Assembly (NCBI GenBank): GCA_013397795.1 | Contig: VZTJ01000294.1 | Span: 64,219 to 128,218, forward strand | Reading direction: 5' to 3' | Source of the DNA: Orthonyx spaldingii | Lineage: Eukaryota > Chordata > Aves > Passeriformes > Orthonychidae | DNA length: 64,000 bases | Shown here: positions 48,906 to 59,869 of the stretch, piece after piece | How the letters are laid out: each line of letters opens with the position of its first letter | How positions within the stretch are numbered: the stretch's first letter is position 1 | Made by a program: the position numbers and the translations under genes | The notes under the pieces: generated by a model | Databases searched by the model: none | Seen by the model: only the letters and a program-made list of their open reading frames with translations | Told to the model about the DNA's origin: nothing

Positions 48906-51489
48906 AGCAAGGAAGAACAATGTGGGGCGTTAAGATTAATTTCAGTACTTTTTGTTAGCTGGTTTCACTGTGCAGAAGCCAGAAGCTTCTGGAGAAAATT
49001 TCTGCCTTTGCACAGGGTGAAGGTATTCATGTACATCCCAAGCATGGTGGGACTTCCCTGCAACTGCTCTGCCCAGCACCTGTGGTTTCCCTGCATTTCA
49101 AGGACAATCAGGTCAGGCAATCGAGGAGGTGGCAACTTTTTATCATAAAGCTATGAGAGCTTTAAGCAAAGAGCTAAGGAATTGAAGATGTGACAAAATA
49201 TTTTTTCACGTAAAAGCCACTCAAACCCACCTTTATAGGCCTCTTGGTAAAGGAAGGAGTCTTTGAGGAAGATTCCTTTTAAAAGCCCCATAAAAGCATT
49301 ATCTATTGTTCTCGAGCTTCTAATATTAGCAGGCACAGAGCATAAATATTAATCACCTCATTGAGCAGCTGAGTGCTGGTCTGTGATGTTTCTAGCACTG
49401 CACAGCTAAGCGTGCCCCTTCCCCACTGATTCAGTCATGGCTGGGAGTCACACACATATAGCCCAGGAAATCAGCAGTGCTGGGACACGCAGCAGCAGCT
49501 GCCAGTGCCAGGGGTGGTACAGGAATCCCTGAACTGGCCTGGGATGTGGCTGGGACAGGACAAGAGCATGCTTGGACAACAGCCACCTTTATATGCTGTT
49601 CTTCTCCTGACTCTGCCCATCTCTTCAGAATGACAAATCGAGAGGGGTGACTGACTCCCAGCACTTTTCCCTGAACTGCTTGTTCTGCAGCGTAGGAAAA
49701 AATGACTTGGACGAAGATGCTGATGCCAGCTTTGTTCTCCAGAAAGCAGCTCTGCTGGAAGGTAGGAGTCATGAGCCTGAAAAAGCCAGCACAGCTCAGC
49801 ACAGCCCTGCGGAATTTGGATGCTCTCCCTCGCTCCCCCTGTGGTCTCCTGTGCTGCTTGCCTGGGGGGCATGGCAAGGTGAGTGGGTGAGGTTCAGCCC
49901 CCAGAGGCTCCTGGGCTCCAGCACACTGCTTTTGGTTATCTGCAGATTTTGTAAGAGTTTCCAAAGGTAGGGGAAGGGTTTTCTCCACCATGGGTGGTCC
50001 CTGTTCAGGTACCCTCATGATCTGAAACTTCATTACAGCAAGAAGGGAGGGATGAGCAGTGTGTGTGTGCACGTGTGTGTGTTGGGGGAGTGTTACAGTG
50101 GTTTGGGGATTTCTGTACTATCCAGGCAGGTGAAATTGTTAAATTACTCTCCTTTCTGCAAGCAGCACAGCACAAGGGGAATCTGAGATGGTGCCAAGGA
50201 CCACTGAGAAGGGGACTTCTGCAAGAGGGGAGTGGGGTAGAGGGAAGAGACAGAAAGCAAGCCCCATGTGTTGCTGACCTGCAGCCCTGGAGGGGAGGGC
50301 AGGAGGCTTTTGTGCAGCTCCTTGCACTGACAGCAGGTACCTACCTCCACACGGTCTAAGTGCAAAAGAACTGGGAAGAGGCTCAGTGAAGGATCTCAGC
50401 CCAGGCTAAGACCTTTCTGAGCAAAACATCCACATAAACATACCCCAATTAGTGGTAAGTGTGGGTTGGCCAGCTGCCCATCAAACTCATGTCCCTACTC
50501 AAAAGAGCCACAGGAACTCATCTGCCTTCGAGTTCAGCACATATGTAAGGTTTAACCAGCTTTTAAAGGCCAGGAAGTGCCCTAAACCACTTTGCCTGTC
50601 CAGGAAAGTGTCTGCCTGCTGTGAACCCCCAGCCCCAGTGCTCAAGCTCCAAGAGCAGCACTCTCAGCCAAGGGTCCTGAAGGGCACAGGGTGTGTAAAC
50701 CCACCCAGGACCCAAATTCTGCACCTTGTCCAGGCAAGCAGGCTCTGCCTGCCTGATTGTCCCAGGCAGTGCATCAAACTGCTTGCAGGGAACATCCTAC
50801 CCAGCCCCTCTGCAGCCGGGAGAGGCACCAGGAGACGGCTGCATCGCACATGAAAGCCACAATTCTCCCCCTCCAGCTCTCCCCCCACGCCTGGCTCAGA
50901 CTGGTACCAGCCGTGATGGGAGTACCTGGGGAGTGCACAGGGTTGCAACGTGAACCTGAATGCTGCAGCAGCACTGTGGGCTATTTATTTTCTGAGGGTT
51001 TATTGTGTAATACTTTATGTATCCTTGCAGATGTTTTGTGTTCACTGATGCAGGAAAGGTCTCGTGAAGACCTTGCTCTGTCCACTGGGAGCAGAGAGGT
51101 ACATTGTGCGAGGGAACATCATCTGCAGCCAAGGTGGGAGTAATGCACAGTGAGATGCTGATTTTGGACACAAACTTGTAGGATATAATCCCACACCAGA
51201 TGCTGACTCCTTTCAAGTTGGAAAAACATGGGTGAGCACCAGAAACAGTTTGCAGTTTGCTCTTTCCAGTTAAGCACTGGAAGCACAGCAGTCAGGATAG
51301 GTACAGGGGTAGCATGTCCTGCAGTTCCAACGGGGAGTGGCGCTGATTTAAGCACGACCTTTGTTTTGCCGTGCATGGCCAGGGCTCAGAGCTTGAGCTT
51401 TTATGATCGCAATAATCAGGTTACCTTGCCTGGACCCTGACTAGTACATAGCTTGGCAAAATGTATTGCACGCACTGATCTCTGCTTGT
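48906..51489. other. Noncoding interval, nothing recognised
   Basis: Only a short GT/GC-type simple repeat (about 50058-50083) stands out. Open frames of up to 213 codons on the minus strand (49431-50072) start at non-ATG codons and have no known domain. Confidence 0.4.
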
Positions 51490-53034
51490 GCTTGTGTTTG
51501 ACAGAGAAGAGGCCACAAGTAGTTAAAGGCTGAAGCCAGTTGTGTCACCAAAACTACCAGAAAAACAGAAGCAAAAAGGCAGCACAGAGAGGACTGGAAC
51601 CTCATACAGAAGGATACTAACTCCTTCGGAAGCACACTACACCCTGCAGGTATCAAAACCTGCTTTTCGTAAGGCACAGGGAACAAAACTTCCCTGAGAG
51701 AGCAGCTGCAAAATTCAACACAGGTATCAAAACTTGCTTTCCCAAAGCACAAGGGGACCACTTTCCCCAAGGCAGCAGCCACAAAACTCACTGCAGGTAT
51801 CAAACCTGCTTTTCCCAAGGCACAGGGGGAGAGACTTCCCCAAAACAACACAGAGAGATCTTGAACCCCTCGGGGACTTGAACCCCAGAAAACAACACAG
51901 AGAGGCCTTGAACCCCAGAAAACAAGACAGTATGCCTTGCAGAATTGGCTTCATGACTTTAACCTGCCAATTCTGGCTTTTCACCACAAACCACGCAAAG
52001 TGGCAACTCCATGCAAAAGGGAACCCGCAGGGAGGACTCATACCACAACAAACTCACAATTTACCCAAGCAACTGCAAGATTTTCCGTACCCTTTATGCC
52101 AAATCAAGTTTCTGAGAGTTCCAACACAAGGAACCGTAATCCCTACAACAAACCCTTTGTTTTAGCTTTGGCAGAAAAAAACCCCCACCCCAAATCCTTG
52201 TATACACAAAAGACTTTAGAATTTACCGTGCAATTGCATTTTAACCAGGGGACAAGAGTCAAATTCGCTATTATAAGCACAATAACACTCAAGCCCACTT
52301 TGGTAGTTATTTGTATTACTTTACACATGTATAGCCAATTATACCATCAACCTTATATTAACCCCAAAATAATGCCTTTATAATAAAAACAGGGATCTTG
52401 CTTTGAACTCACTGGACTCCAGGAACGTGACATCTCCCCTGGATAACATGTGCACTTAGAGGCCTTCCAAATTCCAGAATCCATAGAGTGTTGAAAGCCC
52501 TCATCCCTTCATGGTTGCCAAAACTGTCACTGAAACTACAGGAAAAACAAAACCAAAAACCCTCCAACAACATTTTTAGTGTTAGAGAATCAAGGCATTA
52601 CTTTATTCTGGCCACTATGTTGTTCTGGCCAGGATGTGCAACAGAAATAATTTCATCCATGCATAGCCCGGGTGTGCAGAGAAAATCATTCCATGACACA
52701 TGAATTTTACCAGATTTTTCCCACACTTTATAGAAAAAACCCAGAGAAATTAATTGGTTCAATGTTCACTGGTTCCAAGACACATAGTTCTTAGTATTTG
52801 GTTTCCTATTGGTTATAGGTCTCTTCGCCTCCGATGCTAATTAGGTCCTCATTCTTATCTATCCTTCCTCAGGCCAGGTGTCTCCGACCATGGCAGGGGT
52901 GTTGTTTGGAGTTCATGTTCAGTTAATGGCCGTTATCTCTTGTTTATTTTCTGCACTGCTCCCAGTCTGTTAAGCTAACCATTAAGCTAACCAGGCCTCA
53001 CCTGATGGAAGGAGAACCTGGAAAGAAACTTACA
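51490..53034 (-). mobile_element. Endogenous retrovirus remnant: 5' LTR plus leader, minus strand
   Basis: On the minus strand an LTR of about 510 bp runs from 53034 (TGTAAGTTTC) to 52525 (ending GTGACA). It has a TATA box (TATAAAG, 52726-52732) and, 120 bp downstream, an AATAAA poly(A) signal (52602-52607), the usual U3-R-U5 order. After the LTR, going to lower coordinates, comes a long noncoding leader-like stretch to about 51490 with tandem repeats. No gag, pol or env reading frame is preserved and no second LTR was found, so the copy is truncated. The family cannot be named from the sequence alone, and the left border is uncertain. Confidence 0.6.
51647..51845 (-). repeat. Triplicated 73-74 bp unit within the ERV leader
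   Basis: CAGGTATCAAA starts at 51647, 51721 and 51794. Each unit begins with a small inverted repeat (CAGGT...ACCTG) and continues with a CCCAAGGCACAGGG-like segment. A second short repeat, CTTGAACCCCAGAAAACAA, occurs twice at about 51884-51933. Confidence 0.85.
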
Positions 53035-53063
53035 CTTCCTTCCCCCGGGGCACAGGCGAACAT

Positions 53064-53125
53064 AGGTTGGGCGTGATGATATCAAAGGTCCTTCCCAACC
53101 TAGTTCATTCGTGATTCTGTGAAAA
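53064..53125 (+). mobile_element. CR1 LINE 3' tail fragment
   Basis: GGTTGGGCGTGATGATATCA, then AAGGTCCTTCCCAACCTAG and GTGATTCTGTGA match the last 60 bases of CR1 with one octamer-type tail unit. It lies immediately right of the retroviral LTR, so the retrovirus may have inserted into or next to a CR1 copy. Confidence 0.6.
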
Positions 53126-53394
53126 CTGACTAAAGTTACATAAAAAAAAAATTAAATTTCATATCATCTCGAACACTTGCAGCCAGACAGTAGCCACGTG
53201 CCCCATTTTCCAGGCTGTGGGCATCCCTGGAGGTGCAGGGTGGGCCCGGAGGGCTCTCCCTGGGCAGCACTGAAATAGGTGCTGGAGGAAGCTGCCTGCG
53301 GCTCGCTAATGAAGTATTGATGTATCTGCAGTGTATATTCAAGATGAGCCCACAGTGATGGAGTTAGCTGGCAGCGCTGGCCGTGTCTGTAAAG

Positions 53395-54245
53395 GGGTAC
53401 GATCGCTTTTTGTGCCTTTCCACACAGCGCTCTCCGAGGCAGGCGGGCAGGGCCGGCGCTGGGGCTCCCGCCCGAGGCTGCTGCAGGGCGCGGGGTACTT
53501 TGTCCCAGCCGTGTGCGGCATCGAGCGAGCCCCCCGGGCTGAGGGAGCGGCGGGGCTGTGCTAGGGGGCGGCTCGGCGGTGCCGCTCCCGGGCAGCCGCT
53601 CCTCCTCCCTGCCGCTGTGCCGTGAGGGGCGGGAGGATGAGGAGGATGCCCCGTGCCCGCCGAGGCAGCCGGGCGGCGGCGGCAGCACCTNNNNNNNNNN
53701 NNNNNNNNNNNNNNNNNNNNNNNNNNNNNNNNNNNNNNNNNAGGCAAGGCAAGGCGGGGCTGGCGGTGAGTGAGGGACTGAGGGGCAGCGGGGCCGGGCT
53801 GGCGGTGAATGGGCGGCCGAGGGTCGGTGGGAGGAGGACTGAGGGACAGCGGGGCCGCCGAGGTCGCAGGTGCCGCGGGAGGGGCCGTGCCCGGCCCGGC
53901 CCCGCCGCCCGCGGGGGTCTGGGCTCTGGTGTGAGGCGGCCCTCGGCGCGGGTGGGCTCCGGTGGGCAGCGTGGGGCGAGCGAGCGCCAGCTCCGCTGCG
54001 GCGTAACTTTTGTTAATTCTTATTATTTATGTTTATAACCCCATCAGTGTAAACTTCTAAGAGCGGCAGATGTGTACGGCCGCGGCTGCCCGGGCTGCCT
54101 GTGCCGCTTGCTTCTCTCCCCGCTCGCCGGGGCTTTGGCAGCACAAAAGTCGATGGTGGCTGCGGAGCCCGCCCGGTGGCGGCACCGAGGGAGGAGGACG
54201 GGCGGGGGATGAGGCAGACCCCGGCCCCTGCCTGCCCTCCGGTTT
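53395..54245. promoter_or_regulatory. CpG island, probable promoter of a gene to the right
   Basis: From about 53,395 G+C and CpG content jump, with GC-boxes (GGGGCGG near 53564, GGGCGGGAGG near 53627) and long CG-rich runs; content falls at about 54,000 and rises again to about 54,240. A strong donor, GCG|GTGAGT, lies at 53766 on the + strand, consistent with a noncoding first exon that ends there. No coding exon of a known gene follows within the window. By synteny with mammals, where ST6GAL1 follows ADIPOQ and has long 5' noncoding exons, ST6GAL1 is a candidate, but nothing in the sequence proves it. Confidence 0.6.
53691..53741. other. Assembly gap (51 N)
   Basis: The unknown bases lie inside the CpG island, a typical place for short-read or GC-related dropout. 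It may hide the transcription start or first exon. Confidence 0.95.
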
Positions 54246-57200
54246 GTGCTCACCCTCGCCTGAATTTGACAGATCCTTGCTGGCCTGGGTCAGCCCCCAG
54301 GGACCCGCAAGTCGTAGCAAGGGATTTACTCCGTGAGTAATTTTAGAAGTAGCTACATTCGTCTCTAGTAGCGCACAGCAGGTCAGGCTGCAGAGAGAAT
54401 AAATAATGTGTAGAGTGTTTTTTGTACTGCCGTGTAGTGGTTTTTGTGCTGCCGTGTACGAGTCTTTCAGGGGAAGTCTCTGTTCCTGCGTTTATGAGCC
54501 CCCAGTAAATCAGGGCAGTGGATGGGCACCAGGGGGTGAAGGAGTGGGAACTGCTGCTGCTTTATGCAGTTTCCGTATCTGCTTGCTGCAACTGGATCTA
54601 ATCACTGACAGCGTCAAAACAGAAATATCTGAGAGGGGAAAGGTGCCATGGCAGAGCAGCTGGATGTAGCAGGAGATTTTCTTGGCTGTGAGGGAGTGAG
54701 AAACCAGAGCTGCCTGCTAATGTGTGAGGAATGGGTCTAACTCTCTCTCTGTGACGCCTCCTTTAGTGGCACACTCACAGGACTGCACTTACCTAAAGAC
54801 TGGTAGCTAACTTGGAATAATTTTTCTGGACTGGGATAACATTAAATAGATGGGAGTGCTGTGCTACAAGGCTGCATCATCCTCCTGCTCTCAGAGGCGA
54901 GTCAGTGGAAGGAGACCCCAGCAGAATGGGCTAAGTGTACATAAGGTGTGTTACTGAGAGAGAAAGGGACAGCTTTCTGTTCTCAGCTTTTGCTGCAAAA
55001 ACTGAGTATTGTACTGACCTTGGTTGTGCATCTTGGAAAGTTGTCCTCATCTCCTGGCATCCAGGACAAAGTAAGGTAACAAACACTCATCCCTTGTGTT
55101 TCATCACAGTGCCCTGGGTCACTGTGTCAGGAAAGGTTTAGGTGGAGCTTTAAATCCCTGAAGAGCTCATATAGATGTGAGTGATGCTAAACCTTCCCCA
55201 GGAGGAAGAATATTACCAGGAAAAACCTTCCCCAAAAGGCCCCTGGGACAGAGGCCAAGAGCGTCTAATGAGGCAGACTTTTCCTATTAGCTGCAGTTCT
55301 TGATGTGGGAGGGTGAGGCTTGGGGGCTTGGAGTCAGCCGATGTGGAGAGCTCAGAGGGCAGGCAGCCCATCTCCAGGTCTGCTCTGCTCCAGGCAGCTG
55401 ACTGCCTCGCCTGGGCATAAGCCACTGCTCTGGAGGTGATGCAGCTGCTGAGTCGAGACAAATCATCTGTGTTCTTCTCGTTTAGCAAATAAATTATTTG
55501 GTGATGGTGCTGCAGGGACGAGCAGCTCTGTAGTGCCAAGGTGTGTGTGCTCTGTCGGTGTTGGGGACAGGACAGCCATGCAAGGCTGCAGCTTGGCTCC
55601 AGATAAATCTATCCGCTGCTTTTCTTTCCTCATTTAACGGTTGCTTCTCTTAGGTAAGCTAAATACAGTGGAAGGAGCTGTGTTTTGTGGGCTTAGTGGG
55701 AACATCGTGGGGTCCTCTGCCAAAATGTGTGCCTCTGGCAAAAGTGGTGCGTGGCCTGAAAATGGAGATGGACACATTAGTGAGCTGCCACGTTATCACT
55801 GGAGCTGCAGTGCTCAGTTGGGCACGTATGTGTCTGCTGCTGACAGCAAACGTGAGGTTAGGTTTCAGAAAAGAGGCATATGTGATCATATATACTTAAT
55901 TCCCAGACACAAAAATATTTGTTGATGTGGCTTTGAGCAGGCTGCTTGCTCTGGTGGCTGCTGTTTGTGTGCTCTGTAACTTAGTTAAAACCAAAGAGTG
56001 GAAGTGTAGGTGTATCATTGTTCACAGAGACCTAGTTTTCTAGGGACAAAAAAGGTGAGTACTTAAACCTTGGTTTGCAGTGATTGCTGGCAGAGTCATC
56101 TCCTGCAGGAGCTGGGAATACGTGGCAGGAATTAGAGGTGCCAGCATGAGGTAGGCAGGGGTGGCCTAATGAAGGGCAGCGCAGATGCAGCCAGTAATGT
56201 TCTGTATCTGAACTCTGTCCTTGAGACAGTGGTGCGAGGGAACTGCTGCAGGAGCAGATTACTGTATGTTCAGAGGCTTGTGTCCCTGTGCCGGTGTCGG
56301 AGGACAGGCGGGTGCTGAAGGGCAGCCCTGCGCCGAGGGGGTGTGTCCCTGACACCGCCCACGCACCAGCACTTGGGGAGCACTGTCTCACCCAGGTCCT
56401 GGGCTGGAGGAATCAGGGGGTGCTCGTGGATCAGGGTGTGTTGCCCTGTGCTCTCAGGCTGACTGATGTGGACGAGATGTTTGCACTCAAGTTCTTCCAT
56501 CGCCAGCGCTTCTCCTCGCGCCCTTGCTCTGTTGCGTTGGCAGATTTTGGAAGGACAGAAATGATGCTGCAGAGTCATGGTCCTCGTCCTTTTCCACAGG
56601 AGAGGCTCAGTGGTGTGCACAGCTGCTGGTGAAAATGTCATTTTCCTGTTCTCTACTCAACATTCCTAAAGATCACTGTAAAACGTCTGGCAGAATTGTT
56701 TTGATGATCTTTTGCAAAGTATCCAGACCTTTTCCATAGCCCTGAGAGTTTGGTAGAGTGATGTAAATCACAATTCTGCACAGGATTAGCAATCAGAGAG
56801 CATTATGAATCAATCTGATACTTTGTCTTAACCATAGAGCCCTTCTTAGAACTCTGACCTACATATTACAGCTTTCAGTGGAACTGCTTCATCAAGGACA
56901 GGCTTTGCTTCCGAGTGCGAGGTAGCCCAGCTGCTGGACATGTTTGTGTTTGAAGAACATTCCTGGTGGCTTCAGATGTGCTTGAAGTCTCTGCTGCTTG
57001 ACTGGGTATCTTGTCAATGAAGTGTGAAATACAAGTGGTTCCTTTGAATGTTCTTTTAATTATAATTGTGCTGATGGAAAAAAATAGAAGATGAAATGAG
57101 ATGCTTTCTGTATAAAGTGCTCTTAGATGTCGAGCCAGCAAGGATCATTGTTATCAGATCCTCTAATCACTTGTGTGATTAAAAACCTTGGAAAAACTTG

Positions 57201-59285
57201 CATGTTTGAGCCACTTGCTTGTAGGTAAAAATGAAGGTTTATTTCCTCTCTGAAATGTGTGCTGCAGCTTAGCCTTCAGTGAGATGTGAACCCAAAGCTT
57301 CTGTAAAATCCCTCCCTGTGGGTCACTGATGGCACTGAATGTGAATCCACATCTGCTTATTCCACTTGCAGATGAGTTTTCCTGCTGATTCCCAGAGCAA
57401 CGAGGTGAGCCATGATAAAAAGGAGAGTCCAGAGCGAGGTCTGCAAAGCAGTGACTTGGCTGATTTAAGGTAGCACTTAAGCCCATTTCTACCTGTCACT
57501 ATGATTTCAGCTCTGCAGGATAGATCCCTTGGTTTGAAGGATGCTGGGGAGCCATGAGAAATGCCTGTACTGGTGTGTGTGTGCTTCCAGCAGGTACCAG
57601 TAGCATGGGCCATGGTAAAGGTCTGTCCACATGGAGTGTGTGTATGGCAGCATGTTCACATGCAGATCTTGGGTACGGAACGTAATTTGGTTCTATGAGT
57701 GTCCAGGAGCTCTTCTGTGAAAGCAGAACAGAGGAGGTCTGCCCTGTAGCTTTTTGTCTCAGCAGGTTCCAAGCTGTGCCTTTGCCTAGCTTGGATTTGC
57801 TGGTCCCTCTGCAGCACTTGGAGGCTGTCTGGGGTTCTTGGCTTGGCGTGCCTCTGAAATGAAGAGCTCTGCCAGCAAGTCATCCAATAGTCTCGAATAT
57901 TTCCTTGTGGTCTGTTGCTCACAAGTTCCCACAACCTCCGTTCTCAAACAGAGGTTGTGTAGGAAGCTGCATCACAGCATCTTGCTGTTTCTTTTTCTAT
58001 AAATAGCTAAGATAAAAAAGGTCGCTCTGCAAGATCTTTATTTAAAATGGAAACATTGCACATAATATCCCCCCTTCTAACAACACGATGCTGAAGTGCA
58101 GGGAGGCCTCTGCGTTTGTACCTTGTCTTGTATGCCCCAGACTGGTTTGCCTGGGAATGGTGTGTCTGTACAGGCAGAAGAGAGCTGTGTGCCAGACTGT
58201 GCCAACGTTTCTCTGTGCAGCTACTGAAAATGAGCTCAGCAAAGCTGCTCCTGGTACCTCAGTGCTGCTGAGGAAGTGGGAACCCGAATGCACTCAGCAC
58301 AGGATGCCAGTCTGTCTGGCTGTACATCCCACACTGATCCCTGGTCACTGACGGGTGTGTTTGTCACAGAGCCCAGCTTGTGCCTGGATGGAAACTGGAA
58401 ACAAGCTAATGCTCCCTTCATAAATATTGCATCCATTCTGCTTGCAGTGGCTGCAGCAGTTTGGATTTTCAGCTGTAAAATTTTGCAGAAAAATAAAAGT
58501 TGTTGACAGCAGTGATTAATTTTTTAATACGCAGTGCAGCTTGCCCTTTGTGTCTTTGTGGTACAGTGTTTGCTGATTAGGAAATCAAAGGGGTTCCAAT
58601 CAGCCTGTGTTCACTGGATTTTCTGCAAGTACCCTGTGCCAGTGGAGTCCCAAGTGTGTGAGGAGAGTGTGATGACCCTCACTGGGATGGAATGACAATA
58701 GAAAACGCCACAGCAGTTGTGCAGCAATGACGGCTTTCTAAAATGGATCTCCTGGGGACTAAAGGACATCTGTGGTCCTGGTTTCCCCCTGCTAATCTCA
58801 AGGACCTGCTTTTTACCTTGAAATAACATTTAATGCACAACACCACAGTAATGACTTTTTTGTTCTAAATTTGATTGTAAGAGAGAATCCTTAGGAAAGG
58901 CTGCAAGCAGAGCTCTGCTGCCTGAGCTGCTCTCTTCTGAAGGCACAGAGCATCCCAAAAGCAATTAGTTTGTATCTTAAATGAATAAATAAATAAAAAA
59001 CTTCTCAGAGAAGATGCCTTCATGCTGTGAGTTGCATTGTCTAGCAAGACTAAAAATTTGAGTGTGATCCTTTGTTAACTAAGTTGGGTTGATGTTTATT
59101 TATTTGATTTGTTTTAGTTTTTATCTCCTTCCCTCAGTTTAGTTCTTCCTAAATTCAAAATTTTGCATTGGTCAGGGGATGGATGATCACTGTGTTAATA
59201 ATTGGTTATCCCTGTGACCTGACTGTGCTCCTGCCATTCTTTGTGCTTGCAAGGGGTCTTAAGGAAATTAGAAATTAAGATGTAC
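54246..59285. other. Noncoding interval, possibly 5' intron of a gene to the right
   Basis: No known coding exon or transposon recognised. An open frame at 58276-58506 ends in a hydrophobic segment and overlaps an AATAAA; it is noted under findings and not called a gene. Confidence 0.4.
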
Positions 59286-59289
59286 AAGA

Positions 59290-59862
59290 TTGTAATTGTT
59301 GGAATAAAATCTCGTTGGTCTCGTGAGACCCCACCTGGAGTGCTGCATCCACCAGGGCTGGGGTCCTCAGCACAGGAAGGGCATTGGCCTCTTGGAGCCA
59401 GTCCACAAGAGGCCACTAGGATGATCAGAGGGATGGAGCACCTCTCCTTTGAGGAAAGGCTGAGAGAATTGGGATTGTTCAGCCTGGAAAAGAGAAGACT
59501 TTGGGGTTACCTAACTGTGGTCTTCAGTGCTTGAAGGGAGCCTGCAGGAAAGGTGGAGAGGGACTATTTACAAGAGCCTGGAGGGAGAGGATGAGGAGAA
59601 ATGGCTTCAAACTGACAGAGAGTGAGTTTAGATTAGGTATTAGGAAAAAATTCTTCCCTCTGGGGGTGGTGAGGCACTGGAACAGTTTGCCCAGAGAAGT
59701 TGTGGATGCCCCATCCCTGGAAGAGGCCAAGGTCAGGTTGGATGGGGCTTGGAGCAACCTGGGATAGTGGAAGGTGTCTCTGTCCATGGAAGGGGGTTGA
59801 AATGAGATGATCTTTAAGGTCTTTTCCTACCTGAAACCTTCTATCATGATTCTATGATACTT
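59290..59862 (+). mobile_element. CR1 LINE 3' fragment with octamer tail
   Basis: The sequence follows the CR1 3' end in forward orientation: CCCACCTGGAGTGCTGCATC, CACAAGAGGCCACTAGGATG, GAAAGGCTGAGAGAATTGGG, AGGCACTGGAACAGTTTGCC, GAGAAGTTGTGGATGCCCCA, the segment up to GGGATAGTGGAAGG, GAAATGAGATGATCTTTAAG, and a tail of TATCATGATTCTATGAT. The 5' part of the element is missing. Two overlapping open frames (59241-59534 and 59501-59767) are parts of it and not host genes. Confidence 0.92.
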
Positions 59863-59869
59863 TATATTT

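Noticed and set aside
51430..51545. Possible second LTR of the retrovirus remnant
   Set aside because: Only a short stretch (about 51540-51575) resembles the LTR end at 52525-52557; there is no TATA box, poly(A) signal or matching length.
51441..51851. 136-codon minus-strand frame with hydrophobic stretches, at first sight an envelope-like product
   Set aside because: It is a translation of the tandemly repeated noncoding ERV leader; its apparent periodicity comes from the 73-74 bp repeat.
59501..59767. Open frame with protein-like sequence near 59.6 kb
   Set aside because: It lies entirely in a CR1 3' region and is transposon-derived.
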